From: Alphaproteobacteria bacterium
GTDB lineage: Bacteria; Pseudomonadota; Alphaproteobacteria; SMXS01
Direction: 5' to 3'
DNA: 52,355 nt
Assembly: GCA_030836535.1 (NCBI GenBank)
Contig: JAURPT010000064.1
Coordinates: forward strand, 1-52,355
Shown here: in pieces, positions 1 to 9,276 of the stretch
Numbering within the stretch: position 1 is the first letter of the stretch
Layout: each line of letters begins with the position of its first letter
Position numbers and translations under genes: made by a program
The notes under the pieces: generated by a model
Databases searched by the model: none
Told to the model about the DNA's origin: nothing
What the model saw: the letters and a program-made list of their open reading frames with translations, nothing else

Positions 1-1
1 A

Positions 2-340
2 GACGAAATCTGCTCACTCTATGAAGTCGACGAATTCGACGATGCCCTGCAGGCCGTCCGTTCAGCAGGCACGATGGCAGCCCTGACACGGTCAGAAAAA
101 GGCTCGCTCTTGATGCGGGGTGATGAAATTCACCTGATCGACGCTGTACCAGGCGTAGACGTTGTCGACACCACCGGTGCCGGTGACTTGTATGCGGCAG
201 GTGTACTGGCCGGGCTGACCCAGGGGCGCGGGCTTGGTGAGGCGGGACATATGGGTGCCGTTGCGGCCGCTGAAGTGATCAGCCATATGGGCGCGCGGCC
301 CGAAGCTGATTTGAGAGAGATGGTGGCCGAGGCGCTTTAA
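2..340 (+). CDS. PfkB-family kinase, C-terminal part (adenosine kinase-like)
   Basis: The gene enters the window from the left, so the start is missing and only about 112 C-terminal residues are seen. They carry the PfkB signature DTTGAGD, whose Asp is the catalytic base and whose GAGD forms the anion hole for phosphate transfer, followed by a helical A-rich tail as in adenosine/ribokinase-like enzymes. An ATP-dependent sugar or nucleoside kinase is therefore secure; adenosine kinase is the most likely member in alphaproteobacteria but the substrate-binding N-terminal half is not visible. The gene converges on the HIT gene, with a palindromic repeat pair between them. Confidence 0.85.
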   Translation, partial: DEICSLYEVDEFDDALQAVRSAGTMAALTRSEKGSLLMRGDEIHLIDAVPGVDVVDTTGAGDLYAAGVLAGLTQGRGLGEAGHMGAVAAAEVISHMGARPEADLREMVAEAL

Positions 341-350
341 AAAACCGCAC

Positions 351-471
351 GCCCTTCGATACAATTTTGCGCTAACGCGCAAAATCACTCAGGACGAGCG
401 GTTTATTCGATCAGCCGTTCACACTGAGTGATCCTGAACAGCGTGAAGGATTGTATCGAAGTGTCGAACGG
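351..471. repeat. REP-like palindromic repeat, inverted pair 1
   Basis: Two copies of a unit of about 50-57 bases lie head to head: 351-401 read on the minus strand and 415-471 read on the plus strand. Both share conserved arms (CTGAGTGAT on one side, ATTGTATCGAAG on the other) around a central hairpin whose stem differs between copies. In the first copy the stem is 9 perfect pairs (364-372 with 377-385, loop TAAC). Two further copies lie at 5394-5449 and 5481-5535. The pair fills the gap between two convergent genes, a usual location for REP/BIME elements. It may act as a transcription end or as a passive mobile repeat; function is inferred only. Confidence 0.75.
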
Positions 472-482
472 CAGGCTGCAGC

Positions 483-896
483 CTAATCCATATTCGGCAT
501 GTCGATTTTGCCTTCCCAGTCGCGCATCAACATCGGGCCAACAAATTTACCCGCCAGAATATGTACGTGCAGGTGGGGTACTTCCTGGTGCGAATGGGGC
601 CCGTGGTTTGCCAGGAGGCGATAGCCCGGCTCTACCAAGCCCAAGGCCTCTGTCGTCTTGCCCACCGCGCGCCAGAAACCGGCAATTTCGTCTGCACTGG
701 CATTGGCCGTAAAGTCGGCCATGGAGATATATTTACCCTTGGGGATCACTAAAACATGAACCGGCGCCTGCGGGTTGATGTCATGAAAGGCCAGAGCGTG
801 GTCATCTTCATAGACCGTCTTGTTGGGGATATCCCCCCGCAGGATCATCGCGAAGATGTTGTTATCGTCGTAATTCTTGTAATCGGGCATTGCCAT
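483..896 (-). CDS. HIT-family (histidine triad) nucleotide-binding protein
   Basis: This 137-residue protein carries the histidine triad HLHVHIL at residues 108-114 and the upstream N-P-x-A-P-V-H-V-L-V-I-P-K block at about 41-53 typical of the HinT branch, which hydrolyses purine nucleoside phosphoramidates; His110 would be the nucleophile. A G-rich ribosome site precedes the ATG. It is the last gene of the leftward histidine cluster, 33 bases after hisE, an association common in alphaproteobacteria. Its physiological substrate is not known. Length and motifs are normal for the family. Confidence 0.9.
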   Translation of the reverse strand: MAMPDYKNYDDNNIFAMILRGDIPNKTVYEDDHALAFHDINPQAPVHVLVIPKGKYISMADFTANASADEIAGFWRAVGKTTEALGLVEPGYRLLANHGPHSHQEVPHLHVHILAGKFVGPMLMRDWEGKIDMPNMD

Positions 897-929
897 AGCT
901 GTTCCCCCTCATCCCTGGCCGACGGGGCA

Positions 930-1262
930 TCAACCCTTCGGACGGCTGTTTTTCTCGTCAATCCCTGAAATGCCTTCGCGCCGGGCCAGCTCATCGCGAA
1001 TATCATTCGGTGACAGGCCCAGCTCGGCCCACATGACCATCATGTGAAACAGCAGGTCTGCCGACTCGGCGATGACTTCCTTGTCATTGCGGCCAACGGC
1101 GGCAACCACGGTTTCTACCGCTTCTTCCCCGACTTTCTCCGCAATTTTGCGCAGGCCCTTTTTGTGCAGGCTGGCGACATAGCTTTTCTGCGGGTCCGCA
1201 GCCTGACGGCTGAGGATTGTGGCGAATACCTGGTCGATTATGTCTTTGTCGTTTTCACTCAT
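930..1262 (-). CDS. hisE: Phosphoribosyl-ATP pyrophosphatase HisE
   Basis: HisE removes pyrophosphate from phosphoribosyl-ATP, the second step of histidine synthesis. The 110-residue protein is a single all-helical MazG-like domain with the metal-binding motif EKVGEEAVE at residues 42-50 and a following LLFHMMVMWAELG helix. It is the monofunctional form: no HisI cyclohydrolase domain is attached and no hisI is visible in the window. It follows hisF with a gap of about 21 bases and probably belongs to the same leftward transcript. Confidence 0.93.
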   Translation of the reverse strand: MSENDKDIIDQVFATILSRQAADPQKSYVASLHKKGLRKIAEKVGEEAVETVVAAVGRNDKEVIAESADLLFHMMVMWAELGLSPNDIRDELARREGISGIDEKNSRPKG

Positions 1263-1283
1263 GACACATCCATGCTGGCGCGT

Positions 1284-2057
1284 TTAACTGCGCACCGCAA
1301 CCCCGGCGGCACGCATGTGGTCTTTTGTCTCGCTGATCGAATAGGTCCCGAAATGGAAGATCGACGCCGCCAGCACGGCTGTGGCACCGCCATCGCGAAT
1401 ACCTTCCACCATGTGGTCGAGCGTCCCGACCCCGCCAGAGGCAATCACCGGGATGCGCACGGCGTCAGCAATCGTCCGCGTCAGCTCAATGTCGAACCCG
1501 TCGCCTGTGCCGTCCCGGTCCATGGACGTCAGCAAAATCTCGCCGGCGCCCAGCTCTTCCATCTTCTTGGCGTGTTCAACCGCATCAATGCCCGTAGGCT
1601 CACGACCCCCATGGGTAAAGATTTCCCATTTGGGCTGGCCATCCGGGCCGGGCTCAACGGCTTTGGCATCGAGCGCGACAACAATGCATTGGGAACCGAA
1701 CTTCTCGGCAGCTTCGCGCACAAAGTCCGGGGTCTTCACGGCTGCCGTCATGATGGAGACCTTGTCGGCCCCGGCGAGCAGCAATTTTCGGACATCTTCA
1801 ATAGTGCGCACACCCCCACCAACAGTTAGCGGCATGAAGCATTCTTCTGCGGTGTGGCGAACAACATCGAAGATGATGTCCCGGTCTTCATGGCTGGCCG
1901 TAATGTCGAGGAAGCACAGCTCATCAGCACCAGCCTCATCATAGACCTTGGCCTGTTCCACCGGGTCACCCGCGTCACGCAGGTCCACGAAGTTCACGCC
2001 CTTAACGACACGACCATCCTTCACATCAAGGCAGGGAATGATACGGGCTTTCAGCAT
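1284..2057 (-). CDS. hisF: Imidazole glycerol phosphate synthase cyclase subunit HisF
   Basis: HisF is the (beta/alpha)8 barrel that uses ammonia delivered by HisH to convert PRFAR into imidazole glycerol phosphate and AICAR. The 257-residue protein begins [20 protein letters not shown]; catalytic Asp11 and Asp130 (in VVALDAK) are both present, as are the phosphate-binding loops GGGVRT and ASGGVG. Its ATG overlaps the hisA stop codon (TAATG), indicating translational coupling. HisA, HisF and HisH lie together, as expected for the pathway order. Confidence 0.96.
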   Translation of the reverse strand: MLKARIIPCLDVKDGRVVKGVNFVDLRDAGDPVEQAKVYDEAGADELCFLDITASHEDRDIIFDVVRHTAEECFMPLTVGGGVRTIEDVRKLLLAGADKVSIMTAAVKTPDFVREAAEKFGSQCIVVALDAKAVEPGPDGQPKWEIFTHGGREPTGIDAVEHAKKMEELGAGEILLTSMDRDGTGDGFDIELTRTIADAVRIPVIASGGVGTLDHMVEGIRDGGATAVLAASIFHFGTYSISETKDHMRAAGVAVRS

Positions 2058-2776
2058 TAGCGCAGCACCTCCAGGGCCTCTTGGGCGTCGAGCCGTCCGT
2101 CATAAATCGCACGGCCAGAGATCACCCCTTCAAATGTAACGTCTTGTGCCTTCAAGGCCTTGAGGTCTTCAACAGAGGCCACACCGCCAGAGGCAATCAC
2201 AGGGATAGATGTCGCCCGCGCCAAAGCCGCGGTTGAGGCAACATTCACGCCCTTCATGGCCCCGTCTCGTTCAATATCGGTGTAGATGATGGCGGCGACA
2301 CCCGCGTCTTCAGACTTGGCGGCCAGATCAATGGCAGTGAGCGAGGAAACCTCGGCCCAGCCTTCGACGGCGACCATGCCATCCCGCGCATCGATACCCA
2401 CGGCCACCTGGCCGGGGAACAATTTACACGCTTCGCGTACCAGATCCGGGTCATTAACCGCAATGGTCCCCAAAATCACGCGCTTGATGCCTTTATTGAG
2501 CCACATCTCAATGGTTGCAAGGTCACGGATCCCGCCGCCCAACTGAGCTGGCAGGTTGGTAGCCTCCAGGATCGCCTCAACCGCATCGCCATTCACCGGC
2601 TTGCCGGCAAAGGCACCATTAAGGTCTACGAGGTGTAACCATTCAAAACCCGAGGCCTCAAATTCTGCAGCCTGGTTAGCCGGGCTGTCATTGAACACGG
2701 TGGCTTTGTCCATATCGCCCTGATACAGGCGCACACACTGGCCGTCTTTCAAATCGATGGCAGGAAACAGGATCAT
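2057..2776 (-). CDS. hisA: ProFAR isomerase HisA
   Basis: HisA is the barrel-fold isomerase that turns ProFAR into PRFAR, the substrate of HisHF. The 239-residue sequence has the family start [14 protein letters not shown] with catalytic Asp8, a GGGIRD phosphate loop and the C-terminal ASGGVAS loop. It overlaps the end of hisH by 4 bases (ATGA) and abuts hisF, so hisH-hisA-hisF are probably translated in a coupled series. Nothing is unusual in length or motifs. Confidence 0.96.
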   Translation of the reverse strand: MILFPAIDLKDGQCVRLYQGDMDKATVFNDSPANQAAEFEASGFEWLHLVDLNGAFAGKPVNGDAVEAILEATNLPAQLGGGIRDLATIEMWLNKGIKRVILGTIAVNDPDLVREACKLFPGQVAVGIDARDGMVAVEGWAEVSSLTAIDLAAKSEDAGVAAIIYTDIERDGAMKGVNVASTAALARATSIPVIASGGVASVEDLKALKAQDVTFEGVISGRAIYDGRLDAQEALEVLR

Positions 2777-3456
2777 GCGGCACCTCCTGCCTGTGGCTGC
2801 CAGCGCAGGAAATTCGCAATCAGCTGCAGGCCAACTTTCTGGCTCTTCTCGGGGTGGAATTGCGTGCCTACCATATTGTCCCGCCCAATGGCGGCGACAA
2901 TGTCACCGGCATAATCAACAGTCGCCAAAACATGGGCATCATCTTCCGGCCGAACGCTGAAAGAATGCACAAAATAGGCATGTTCGCCGTGGTCCAGCCC
3001 GGCAAAGACCGGGTGGTCTGCCGCATTGGCGCTGATCTGCAGGTCATTCCAACCCATGTGGGGGATCTTCAAATTGTCATCAGCAGGCTCGATCATGGCC
3101 ACGGTGCCCGGCACCCAGCCAAAGCCTTTATGCGTGCCGTGCTCCAACCCGGTAGAGGCCATCAGCTGCATGCCAACACAGATGCCCAGGAACGGTTTGC
3201 CGTCTTGAATGACAGCCTGTTCCAACGCCTCGACCATACCGTCGATTGCCTGCAGGCCCGCCATGCAGTCACCAAAGGCACCAACACCAGGCAGCACGAC
3301 ACGATCTGCTGCCAAAACATCTGCCGGATTACTCGTGACCAGAATGCGCGCATTGCTGCCACCTTCTGCTGCCATGCGCTCAAACGCCTTTTCGGCTGAA
3401 CGCAGATTGCCGGAGCCATAGTCGATAATGGCCACCAGGTCGCGCTTATTGTTCAT
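2773..3456 (-). CDS. hisH: Imidazole glycerol phosphate synthase glutaminase subunit HisH
   Basis: HisH is the class I glutamine amidotransferase that feeds ammonia to HisF. Taking the internal ATG at 3456 gives 227 residues starting [17 protein letters not shown]; the catalytic triad is complete (Cys93 in LGICVGMQ, His201 and Glu203 in FHPEKS). The sequence GGGAAGAAG lies just ahead of this ATG and can serve as a ribosome site. However, the reading frame stays open upstream with no stop into a DUF2628 domain, so HisH may also be made as the C-terminal half of a 371-residue fusion. Confidence 0.9.
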   Translation of the reverse strand: MNNKRDLVAIIDYGSGNLRSAEKAFERMAAEGGSNARILVTSNPADVLAADRVVLPGVGAFGDCMAGLQAIDGMVEALEQAVIQDGKPFLGICVGMQLMASTGLEHGTHKGFGWVPGTVAMIEPADDNLKIPHMGWNDLQISANAADHPVFAGLDHGEHAYFVHSFSVRPEDDAHVLATVDYAGDIVAAIGRDNMVGTQFHPEKSQKVGLQLIANFLRWQPQAGGAA

Positions 3457-3888
3457 GTCTTCTTCCCGAACAGGATTGTCTGCCGCCCCAGCGGCTTGTG
3501 CTGCAACAGCGGGGGCAGGCCGCAGCAGATATTCCATCGAGGCTTCTTCCGTGTTACCGCCAGAGGCAACACCAGCTTCTCTATAGCCTTTGCGAGCCAG
3601 CGCCGCCCGGCGCAGGTCATAGGCAAAGACACCCAAAGCCACGGAGAAAACACCACGAATGACGTGGTTCGTCATATCAGGCGCATTGACGCTGAGTGCC
3701 ACCAGCACCGCCACCGTCATCAGCACACCGAACAGCACAGCCTCGCGCCACAGGCGATACCACAGCAGCCAGAAAATGCTGAAGATCACCGCAGGCACAC
3801 AGAACCCTTCCCGGATAAACAAGGCCTCCGGGTCACGGTCCCCCGGGGCTAGGCCGGGGTGCTCATGGATCGTATATATGTGCATCAT
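2773..3888 (-). CDS. DUF2628 membrane protein in frame with HisH (possible fusion)
   Basis: The open frame of 371 codons starts [12 protein letters not shown] and its first ~144 residues look like DUF2628: a short soluble start, then hydrophobic segments at roughly residues 29-47, 51-68 and 77-90, then an Ala-rich linker. It then runs without a stop into the complete HisH domain. In related alphaproteobacteria a separate DUF2628 gene commonly sits beside hisH. Either the stop codon has been lost, giving a membrane-tethered glutaminase, or a base error hides it. The retained internal ATG and ribosome site would still allow free HisH. The function of DUF2628 is unknown. Confidence 0.6.
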   Translation of the reverse strand: MMHIYTIHEHPGLAPGDRDPEALFIREGFCVPAVIFSIFWLLWYRLWREAVLFGVLMTVAVLVALSVNAPDMTNHVIRGVFSVALGVFAYDLRRAALARKGYREAGVASGGNTEEASMEYLLRPAPAVAAQAAGAADNPVREEDMNNKRDLVAIIDYGSGNLRSAEKAFERMAAEGGSNARILVTSNPADVLAADRVVLPGVGAFGDCMAGLQAIDGMVEALEQAVIQDGKPFLGICVGMQLMASTGLEHGTHKGFGWVPGTVAMIEPADDNLKIPHMGWNDLQISANAADHPVFAGLDHGEHAYFVHSFSVRPEDDAHVLATVDYAGDIVAAIGRDNMVGTQFHPEKSQKVGLQLIANFLRWQPQAGGAA

Positions 3889-3954
3889 CTGCCTGTTTGA
3901 ACTGCGAATTGGTGCGCCTCGAAAAGGCGCGCGGGAACAAGGAGCCTAGCGCCC

Positions 3955-4554
3955 CTAGAGCGTTCCGCCAAGCGTACCTTTTGTAGACGGCACAGCCCCT
4001 TCCTTGCGCGGGTCGATCTCGACCGCCTGGCGCAGGGCACGGGCCGTGCCTTTATAGCAGGCCTCAATAATATGGTGATTATTGGACCCATACAGGCATT
4101 CCACATGCAGCGTCGCGCCGAGCGACTGGGCCAGGGCGTAATACCATTCCTTGAACAGCTCGGAATCCATTTCACCCATGCGCTTTTGCGTCAGGTCGAC
4201 CTTCCACACCAGATAGGGGCGGTTTGACAGGTCGAGCGCCACGCGAGTGCAGGTTTCATCCATCGGGGTTTCGGCTGCGCCATAGCGGGTGATGCCTTCG
4301 CGCCCGCCAAGGGCCTGCGACAGGGCCTCACCCAAGGCGATGGCCGAATCTTCTGTCGTGTGGTGCTGGTCGACATGCAGGTCGCCCTGTACCGACAGGT
4401 TGATGTCGATAAGGGAATGGCGCGACAGCTGCTCGACCATATGGTCGAGAAAGCCGATACCGGTGGAAATGTTATACGACCCCGTACCGTCGAGGTTGAC
4501 CTCAACAGCAATGCTGGTTTCGTTAGTTTTGCGCTCAATTTTACCAGTACGCAT
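3955..4554 (-). CDS. hisB: Imidazoleglycerol-phosphate dehydratase HisB
   Basis: HisB dehydrates imidazole glycerol phosphate to imidazole acetol phosphate in histidine synthesis. The 199-residue, monofunctional protein (no phosphatase domain) has the two metal-binding histidine motifs HHTTED at 64-69 and HHIIEA at 160-165 and the early [17 protein letters not shown] block. It is the first clear biosynthetic gene of the leftward his cluster, 66 bases before the DUF2628-hisH frame. It would normally be divergent from hslV; here an extra gene has come between them. Confidence 0.96.
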   Translation of the reverse strand: MRTGKIERKTNETSIAVEVNLDGTGSYNISTGIGFLDHMVEQLSRHSLIDINLSVQGDLHVDQHHTTEDSAIALGEALSQALGGREGITRYGAAETPMDETCTRVALDLSNRPYLVWKVDLTQKRMGEMDSELFKEWYYALAQSLGATLHVECLYGSNNHHIIEACYKGTARALRQAVEIDPRKEGAVPSTKGTLGGTL

Positions 4555-4622
4555 GGATGGCCCTTTCAGCCGGAGTTTCCATGCGCCGCTCTATAGCAAG
4601 AAGGGCCTTGGCGGGGAAGGGG

Positions 4623-5294
4623 TTAGTGAGGAGGACAACGATAGTGCTCAATATAACATTCGATCGCGTAGCGCATATCCCGCCATTCCATTTTGACACC
4701 AGGGTGCCAATCCTGACCAAATATGTTGCGGCCGAGCTGCTGAAACTCCTCCTCGGGCAACCTAGAATTACGGCACCACCTTCCCATGGGCGGACCAGAA
4801 GGGCACAATGGTTGCCCGTTTGGTTCAAGACGGCTGAGATATTCGTGCACAAACAGATCATATTTCAGATCATTGTATCGGGACCAATACACTGGCTTGG
4901 TCTCTTCTGTGTGAGGTTCACAATCATTCACGTAGACATTCTCCAATACGTTTGCATACGCATAGATTTCTCCAGCCAATAAGACAAATAGGGTTAAAAA
5001 AATGACCAGAAAGCCGCCCTTTAAGCGCCTAGCTTCCAAGACCACTCTGACAGCATCCACTATCAGATATATGAGCAACAACACCCATACGGTTATCAGC
5101 ATATAGACCAAGGGAATTTGAAGCCCATACGCCCCACACCAGTAATCCTGAAAATCGTAGTCAGGCGTCAAAACAATGATGTAATTGGCTACCAATTGCA
5201 TGGTTGATGCCAAGATGATTGAGACAGGTACCACGGAAGACAGAAACGGTAGTTTTGCCCGTCTTTTCTTCGCTTTCTCGCAAATCCTGCCCAT
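4623..5294 (-). CDS. Orphan three-helix membrane protein of unknown function
   Basis: I do not recognise this 223-residue protein. It has a basic N-terminus (MGRICEKAKKRRAK), three hydrophobic segments at about residues 12-40, 57-82 and 92-113, and a C-terminal soluble part of about 100 residues with five cysteines and many charged and aromatic residues. With the basic N-terminus inside, the Cys-bearing tail would lie outside the cytoplasm, where disulfides are possible; this is inference. The DNA is visibly more AT-rich than its neighbours. It lies between hisB and hslV beside a repeat pair, suggesting later insertion into a conserved block. The ATG at 5294 is preferred over a TTG one codon upstream. 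Confidence 0.6.
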   Translation of the reverse strand: MGRICEKAKKRRAKLPFLSSVVPVSIILASTMQLVANYIIVLTPDYDFQDYWCGAYGLQIPLVYMLITVWVLLLIYLIVDAVRVVLEARRLKGGFLVIFLTLFVLLAGEIYAYANVLENVYVNDCEPHTEETKPVYWSRYNDLKYDLFVHEYLSRLEPNGQPLCPSGPPMGRWCRNSRLPEEEFQQLGRNIFGQDWHPGVKMEWRDMRYAIECYIEHYRCPPH

Positions 5295-5393
5295 CAAACC
5301 ATCCTTAACTATCTCTTTTCATACGGGGAATTTGGTACGCGCCATCAATCAAATTCGGCACACTTTTCCTAGTCTATCAATTCAGCTTACCTT

Positions 5394-5535
5394 CCGTTCA
5401 TGCCGAGTGATTTATCCCGCAGGGGTAAATTGTATCGAGGTACGGACACGGTGATGTCGAGACGGGCGATGCACCAATTCGTTCGCACCTCGATACAATT
5501 TTGTGCTGTCGCACAAAACCACTCGGCTCGAACGG
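5394..5535. repeat. REP-like palindromic repeat, inverted pair 2
   Basis: Copies at 5394-5449 (plus orientation) and 5481-5535 (minus orientation) match the pair near the window start. Shared arms are CCGTTC, GCCGAGTG and AATTGTATCGAGGT. The central hairpins are 5411-5418 with 5422-5429 (one G-U pair, loop GCA) and 5499-5506 with 5511-5518 (8 perfect pairs, loop TGTC). Stem sequences differ among copies yet pairing is kept, which points to selection on structure. The pair occupies most of the gap between the orphan membrane gene and hslV; the remaining bases of that gap (5295-5393 and 5536-5610) show no clear feature beyond the expected hslV promoter region. Confidence 0.75.
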
Positions 5536-5610
5536 TAATGAGTAGCTGACGATTAAGGTATTTCGCGTCACCCATTGCATCTGGGGCACATCATCCCTAA
5601 CTAGGGGCCT

Positions 5611-6159
5611 ATGAGTGAAAATCAGACATGGCACGCCACCACCATTATCTCGGTGCGCAAAAACAATGCTGTCGTCGTCGCAGGCGACGGGCAGGTTTCC
5701 ATGGGCGATACCATCGTCAAGGGCAATGCCCGCAAGGTGCGCACGCTGGGCAAGGATAGATCTATCATTGCCGGTTTTGCCGGTGCCACGGCAGACGCGT
5801 TTACGCTGTTCGAGCGGCTGGAAGAAAAGCTGGAACGCCACGGGCAGAACCTGACCCGCGCCTGTGTTGAGCTGGCCAAGGACTGGCGGACCGACCGCTA
5901 TTTGCGCAAGCTTGAAGCGCTGATGATTGTTGCTGACGCCGAGGTTTCCCTGCTGGTGACCGGCACCGGTGATGTGTTGGAGACACCGGACGGCATTATT
6001 ACCATTGGCTCTGGCGGCAATTATGCGCTGGCTGCGGCCCGCGCCCTGATCGACACCGACATGGATGCAGAATCTGTTGCCCGGAAGGCCATGGGCATCG
6101 CCGCCGACATTTGTGTTTATACCAATGAAAATATCGTCGTAGAAAAACTGGATACCTAG
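5611..6159 (+). CDS. hslV: ATP-dependent protease peptidase subunit HslV
   Basis: HslV is the proteasome-like threonine peptidase of the HslUV (ClpQY) complex in the cytoplasm. The 182-residue protein has the short leader MSENQTWHA removed before the paired threonines of TTIISV, the first of which becomes the N-terminal nucleophile. Core motifs [11 protein letters not shown] and [14 protein letters not shown] are present. It is followed by hslU after only 3 bases, so the two subunits are surely cotranscribed. Confidence 0.97.
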   Translation: MSENQTWHATTIISVRKNNAVVVAGDGQVSMGDTIVKGNARKVRTLGKDRSIIAGFAGATADAFTLFERLEEKLERHGQNLTRACVELAKDWRTDRYLRKLEALMIVADAEVSLLVTGTGDVLETPDGIITIGSGGNYALAAARALIDTDMDAESVARKAMGIAADICVYTNENIVVEKLDT

Positions 6160-6162
6160 GTT

Positions 6163-7473
6163 ATGAGCGCCTTTTCCCCCCGCGAGATCGTCTCCGAACT
6201 CGACCGCTATATTATTGGCCAAAAGGACGCCAAACGCGCCGTAGCCATTGCCCTGCGCAATCGCTGGCGCCGCCAACAACTGCCAGATGATCTGCGCGAC
6301 AAAGTGCTGCCAAAGAACATCCTGATGATTGGCCCGACAGGCGTCGGCAAGACAGAGATTTCCCGCCGCCTTGCACGGCTGGCAGAAGCACCCTTCATGA
6401 AAATTGAGGCCACCAAGTTCACCGAGGTAGGCTATGTGGGCCGCGATGTGGAATCCATCATCCGAGATCTGGTGGAGTTTGCCATCATCATGATCCGCGA
6501 CAAAAAGCGCCAAAGCGTGCGCGCGCGTGCCGAGCTAGCCGCTGAAGAGCGGGTGCTCGATGCTTTGGTCGGCGACAATGCCCGCCCGGATACGCGCGAC
6601 AAGTTCCGCCAGATGCTGCGCGACGGCAAGCTGGACGACAAAGAGATTGTCCTGCAAATGGCCGACCATGGCGCGGGCGGCATGCCGTCTTTCGATATTC
6701 CCGGCATGCCCGGGGCGCAAATGGGCATGATCAATCTCGGCGACATGTTGGGCGGGGCCATGGGCAAACCGACCAAGGAAAAGCGCACCACGGTGGCCGA
6801 AGCCTATGACCCGCTGATCAACGAGGAAAGCGACAATCTGCTGGATGATGAAGACATCACGCAAGACGCTATCCGGTCAGTGGAACAGCACGGCATTGTC
6901 TTCCTCGATGAAATTGACAAGATCTGCGCGCGGTCTGACCGCACGGGCGGCGATGTATCCCGCGAAGGGGTGCAGCGCGACCTGTTGCCACTGATCGAGG
7001 GCACAACGGTTTCCACCAAGCACGGGTTGGTGAAGACAGATCACATTCTGTTCATTGCCTCTGGCGCGTTTTCGGTCGCCAAGCCGTCTGACCTGCTGCC
7101 GGAATTGCAGGGCCGCCTGCCGATCCGCGTAGAGCTGCGCGCCCTGACAGAAGAAGACTTCAAACGCATCTTAACCGAGCCGGAAGCCTCGCTGATCAAG
7201 CAATATAAGGCGCTGATGGCGACCGAAGATGTCACGCTCGACTTTACCGATTGCGGCATTGAGCGCCTGGCGCAAATCGCCACAGAGGTGAACACCAGTG
7301 TGGAAAATATCGGGGCCCGCCGCCTGCATACCATTATGGAGCAGGTGCTGGACGACATCAGCTTCGAGGCCACAGACAGGCCTGGCACCACCCTGACCCT
7401 CGATGCCGACTATGTGAATGAGCATATCGGCAATCTGGTCAAGGATGACGATCTGTCACGGCATATTCTCTAA
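6163..7473 (+). CDS. hslU: HslUV protease ATPase subunit HslU
   Basis: HslU is the AAA+ unfoldase that feeds substrates into HslV. The 436-residue sequence has Walker A GPTGVGKT at residues 57-64, Walker B VFLDEIDK near 246-253, a Gly/Met-rich intermediate (I) domain around residues 165-210, and the sensor/arginine-finger region [14 protein letters not shown]. The C-terminus ends in a hydrophobic tail (LSRHIL) used to dock into HslV. Typical length and arrangement for alphaproteobacteria. Confidence 0.97.
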   Translation: MSAFSPREIVSELDRYIIGQKDAKRAVAIALRNRWRRQQLPDDLRDKVLPKNILMIGPTGVGKTEISRRLARLAEAPFMKIEATKFTEVGYVGRDVESIIRDLVEFAIIMIRDKKRQSVRARAELAAEERVLDALVGDNARPDTRDKFRQMLRDGKLDDKEIVLQMADHGAGGMPSFDIPGMPGAQMGMINLGDMLGGAMGKPTKEKRTTVAEAYDPLINEESDNLLDDEDITQDAIRSVEQHGIVFLDEIDKICARSDRTGGDVSREGVQRDLLPLIEGTTVSTKHGLVKTDHILFIASGAFSVAKPSDLLPELQGRLPIRVELRALTEEDFKRILTEPEASLIKQYKALMATEDVTLDFTDCGIERLAQIATEVNTSVENIGARRLHTIMEQVLDDISFEATDRPGTTLTLDADYVNEHIGNLVKDDDLSRHIL

Positions 7474-7482
7474 GGGCTGTTG

Positions 7483-7986
7483 ATGGCCATGATCATTCGA
7501 CAAGCAATTGCGGATGATGCCCTGGCCATTGGTGCAATCTACAACCACTACATTGAAAATACCGTGGCAACCTTCCAGCTGGCGCCGCACTCGGATACCT
7601 ATTGGCAGGACTGGTTCACCCAGTTTGCAGGCAGCGGGCCACACCAATGTTTCGTGGCCGAAGAGAACGGGCAGGTGGTCGGCTTTGCCTATAGCCTGCC
7701 CTACAACACCAAGGGTGGCTATGACCAGACGGTGCTGACCAGCATTTATGTCGACGCCGAAATCCTGGAAAAAGCCCCGCGCCCTGGGTTAGGCACGGGG
7801 ATATATGAGGCACTGTTTAATGCCATTGACAGCATTCACAGAATTTACGCCTGGATCGCCCTACCCAATGAGGCTTCCATCAACCTGCACCATAAATTCT
7901 GCTTCAGGCAGGTCGCTACCTTGAGCGAGATTGGCTTCAAGCACGGTCGCTATATTGACGTCGCCGTGATGGAACGACCGGGCTGA
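7483..7986 (+). CDS. GNAT-family N-acetyltransferase (phosphinothricin acetyltransferase-like)
   Basis: The 167-residue protein belongs to the GNAT fold and resembles the Pat/Bar group: IRQAIADDALAIGAIYNHYIENTVATF at the start, a central SIYVDAE strand, and an acetyl-CoA loop at GLGTGIYEALF. The family N-acetylates small amines such as phosphinothricin, methionine sulfoximine or other amino acids; the substrate cannot be told here. An ATG at 7483 lies 6 bases after an AAGGG ribosome site; a TTG just upstream is also possible. It follows hslU by 9 bases and is probably cotranscribed. Confidence 0.8.
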   Translation: MAMIIRQAIADDALAIGAIYNHYIENTVATFQLAPHSDTYWQDWFTQFAGSGPHQCFVAEENGQVVGFAYSLPYNTKGGYDQTVLTSIYVDAEILEKAPRPGLGTGIYEALFNAIDSIHRIYAWIALPNEASINLHHKFCFRQVATLSEIGFKHGRYIDVAVMERPG

Positions 7987-7988
7987 TC

Positions 7989-8615
7989 CTATTCAGACCC
8001 GGTGGCTGGCGTTGCCATCTCGTCGATAATCTCTGGCTTGGTCATGGCGTCAGCCTCAGCCGGGGCCGGGGTATCCGTTTCAACAGGTGTTTCACCTGCT
8101 TCTACTGCCTCCACAACTTCTTCCGCCGTTTCAGCCGCCGCATCTATCATAGTCTCTGCAGCGTCTTCCACCGCCTGTTCTTCAGCTGGAGCGGTGTCAG
8201 CCACTTCTTCCATAGAAGGTTCTTCAACCGGTTCTACCGTCCAGGGGGCGGGTGCGACATTCAGCTCCAACAGACGCTGCAGCTCAGCGCGCTTGCGCAC
8301 AGCCTCGGTCAGCTCCATATATTTCTGGGACGACATGCCAGCCTTCTGCAGGCCGGGCAGCATGGCCTGGGCAGCCAGTTCTTCTTCTGTCAGCGGTGCG
8401 GGGGCCTCTTCAGCCGGTTGCTGCGCATCAGATTGATTCTGGCCGCTCATCTGGTCTGCCATGGCGCCAACGCCACCGGCGATATTGGCTGCGTGGTGTG
8501 CCGCCACATAGCCATGGGCCCCGCCAATCCCGGCGAAGCGATTAAGCGCCCCATAGCGCACGGTGCTTTGTCGGGCCTGCTCAGCCTGCTGTGCCTGGTA
8601 GGCGCAAGCATGCAA
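7989..8615 (-). pseudogene. C-terminal part of a frameshifted secreted protein gene
   Basis: This open frame of about 208 residues is the continuation of the gene at 8677-9276 in another frame. Translating upstream of its first possible start gives EERCLGLNFGTIAK..., which joins smoothly to the upstream protein if one C is removed from the C5 run on the coding strand (8707-8711). The fragment contains a helical Gln/Ala region, then a long acidic tail rich in Glu, Ala, Pro and Thr (about its last 110 residues), probably disordered. I do not recognise the family. A TTG would be its only near start, so independent expression is doubtful. Confidence 0.55.
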
Positions 8616-8676
8616 ATTGCCGCCAGCACAATAATTGGGCGCTCGGTTGCCCGCTACCTTGGCAATCGTGCCGAAA

Positions 8677-9276
8677 TTAAGACCCAGACAGCGCTCTTCG
8701 CGCGCCGGGGGCTTTGTCGTAGGAATCGATGTTCTGGTTCACGCGCTTAAGCGCCTTCAGCAGGACATCACCAATCGCTGTTGCACCCTTGCGAATTTCC
8801 TTGTGCTGGCGCTTGGCCTTGCGTTCCTTCAATTCTTCATTGCGCACATCAGCAACTAAAGCGGCCCATGATTCCGCATAGCAAAGCTGCGCCTTGCCAA
8901 CGGCTTCTTCAACCTTGGCCAGGTCTTCAGCTTCTTTGGTGAGGTGGTCACCATACGCTGCGAAGCGGGCGTTGGGGTCCGGGTGATCATCTTTCATCTG
9001 ATCCGCAAAGGCCATGGCATCACTAACATAGGCGGAATATTTCGCGACTTTGCTGGCGGTCGACGCCGCCTTGCCAAAACCACCGAAGCCACCAAAACCG
9101 CCAAAACTTCCGAGCGCGCCGGCTACTTTGCCTGCTGTCTCGATATTTTTGGCATTGTCACTTTGGTCAGCCACCAGGTCTTCCACCTGGTCTACCGGCT
9201 CATAACACTCTTTGTAGTAGCGTACCTTAAACGCATATGCCTCTGGTATGGAGAACGCGACCAATACCAGGCCCAA
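8677..9276 (-). pseudogene. N-terminal part of a frameshifted secreted protein gene
   Basis: About 199 residues: a signal-peptide-like start (hydrophobic stretch ending AYA, cleavage before FKVRYYKE), a glycine-rich GFGGFGGFG segment near residue 58-68, then charged helices with heptad-like spacing and a Lys-rich segment. The frame ends in a short unrelated tail after KAPGA; one fewer C in a C5 run would join it to the frame at 7989-8615, giving a protein of about 430 residues. No ATG begins the frame: TTG at 9276 is the only listed start, while an ATC four codons beyond GTT GCT... sits 4 bases after AAGG, as if ATG had mutated. Family unknown. Confidence 0.55.
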
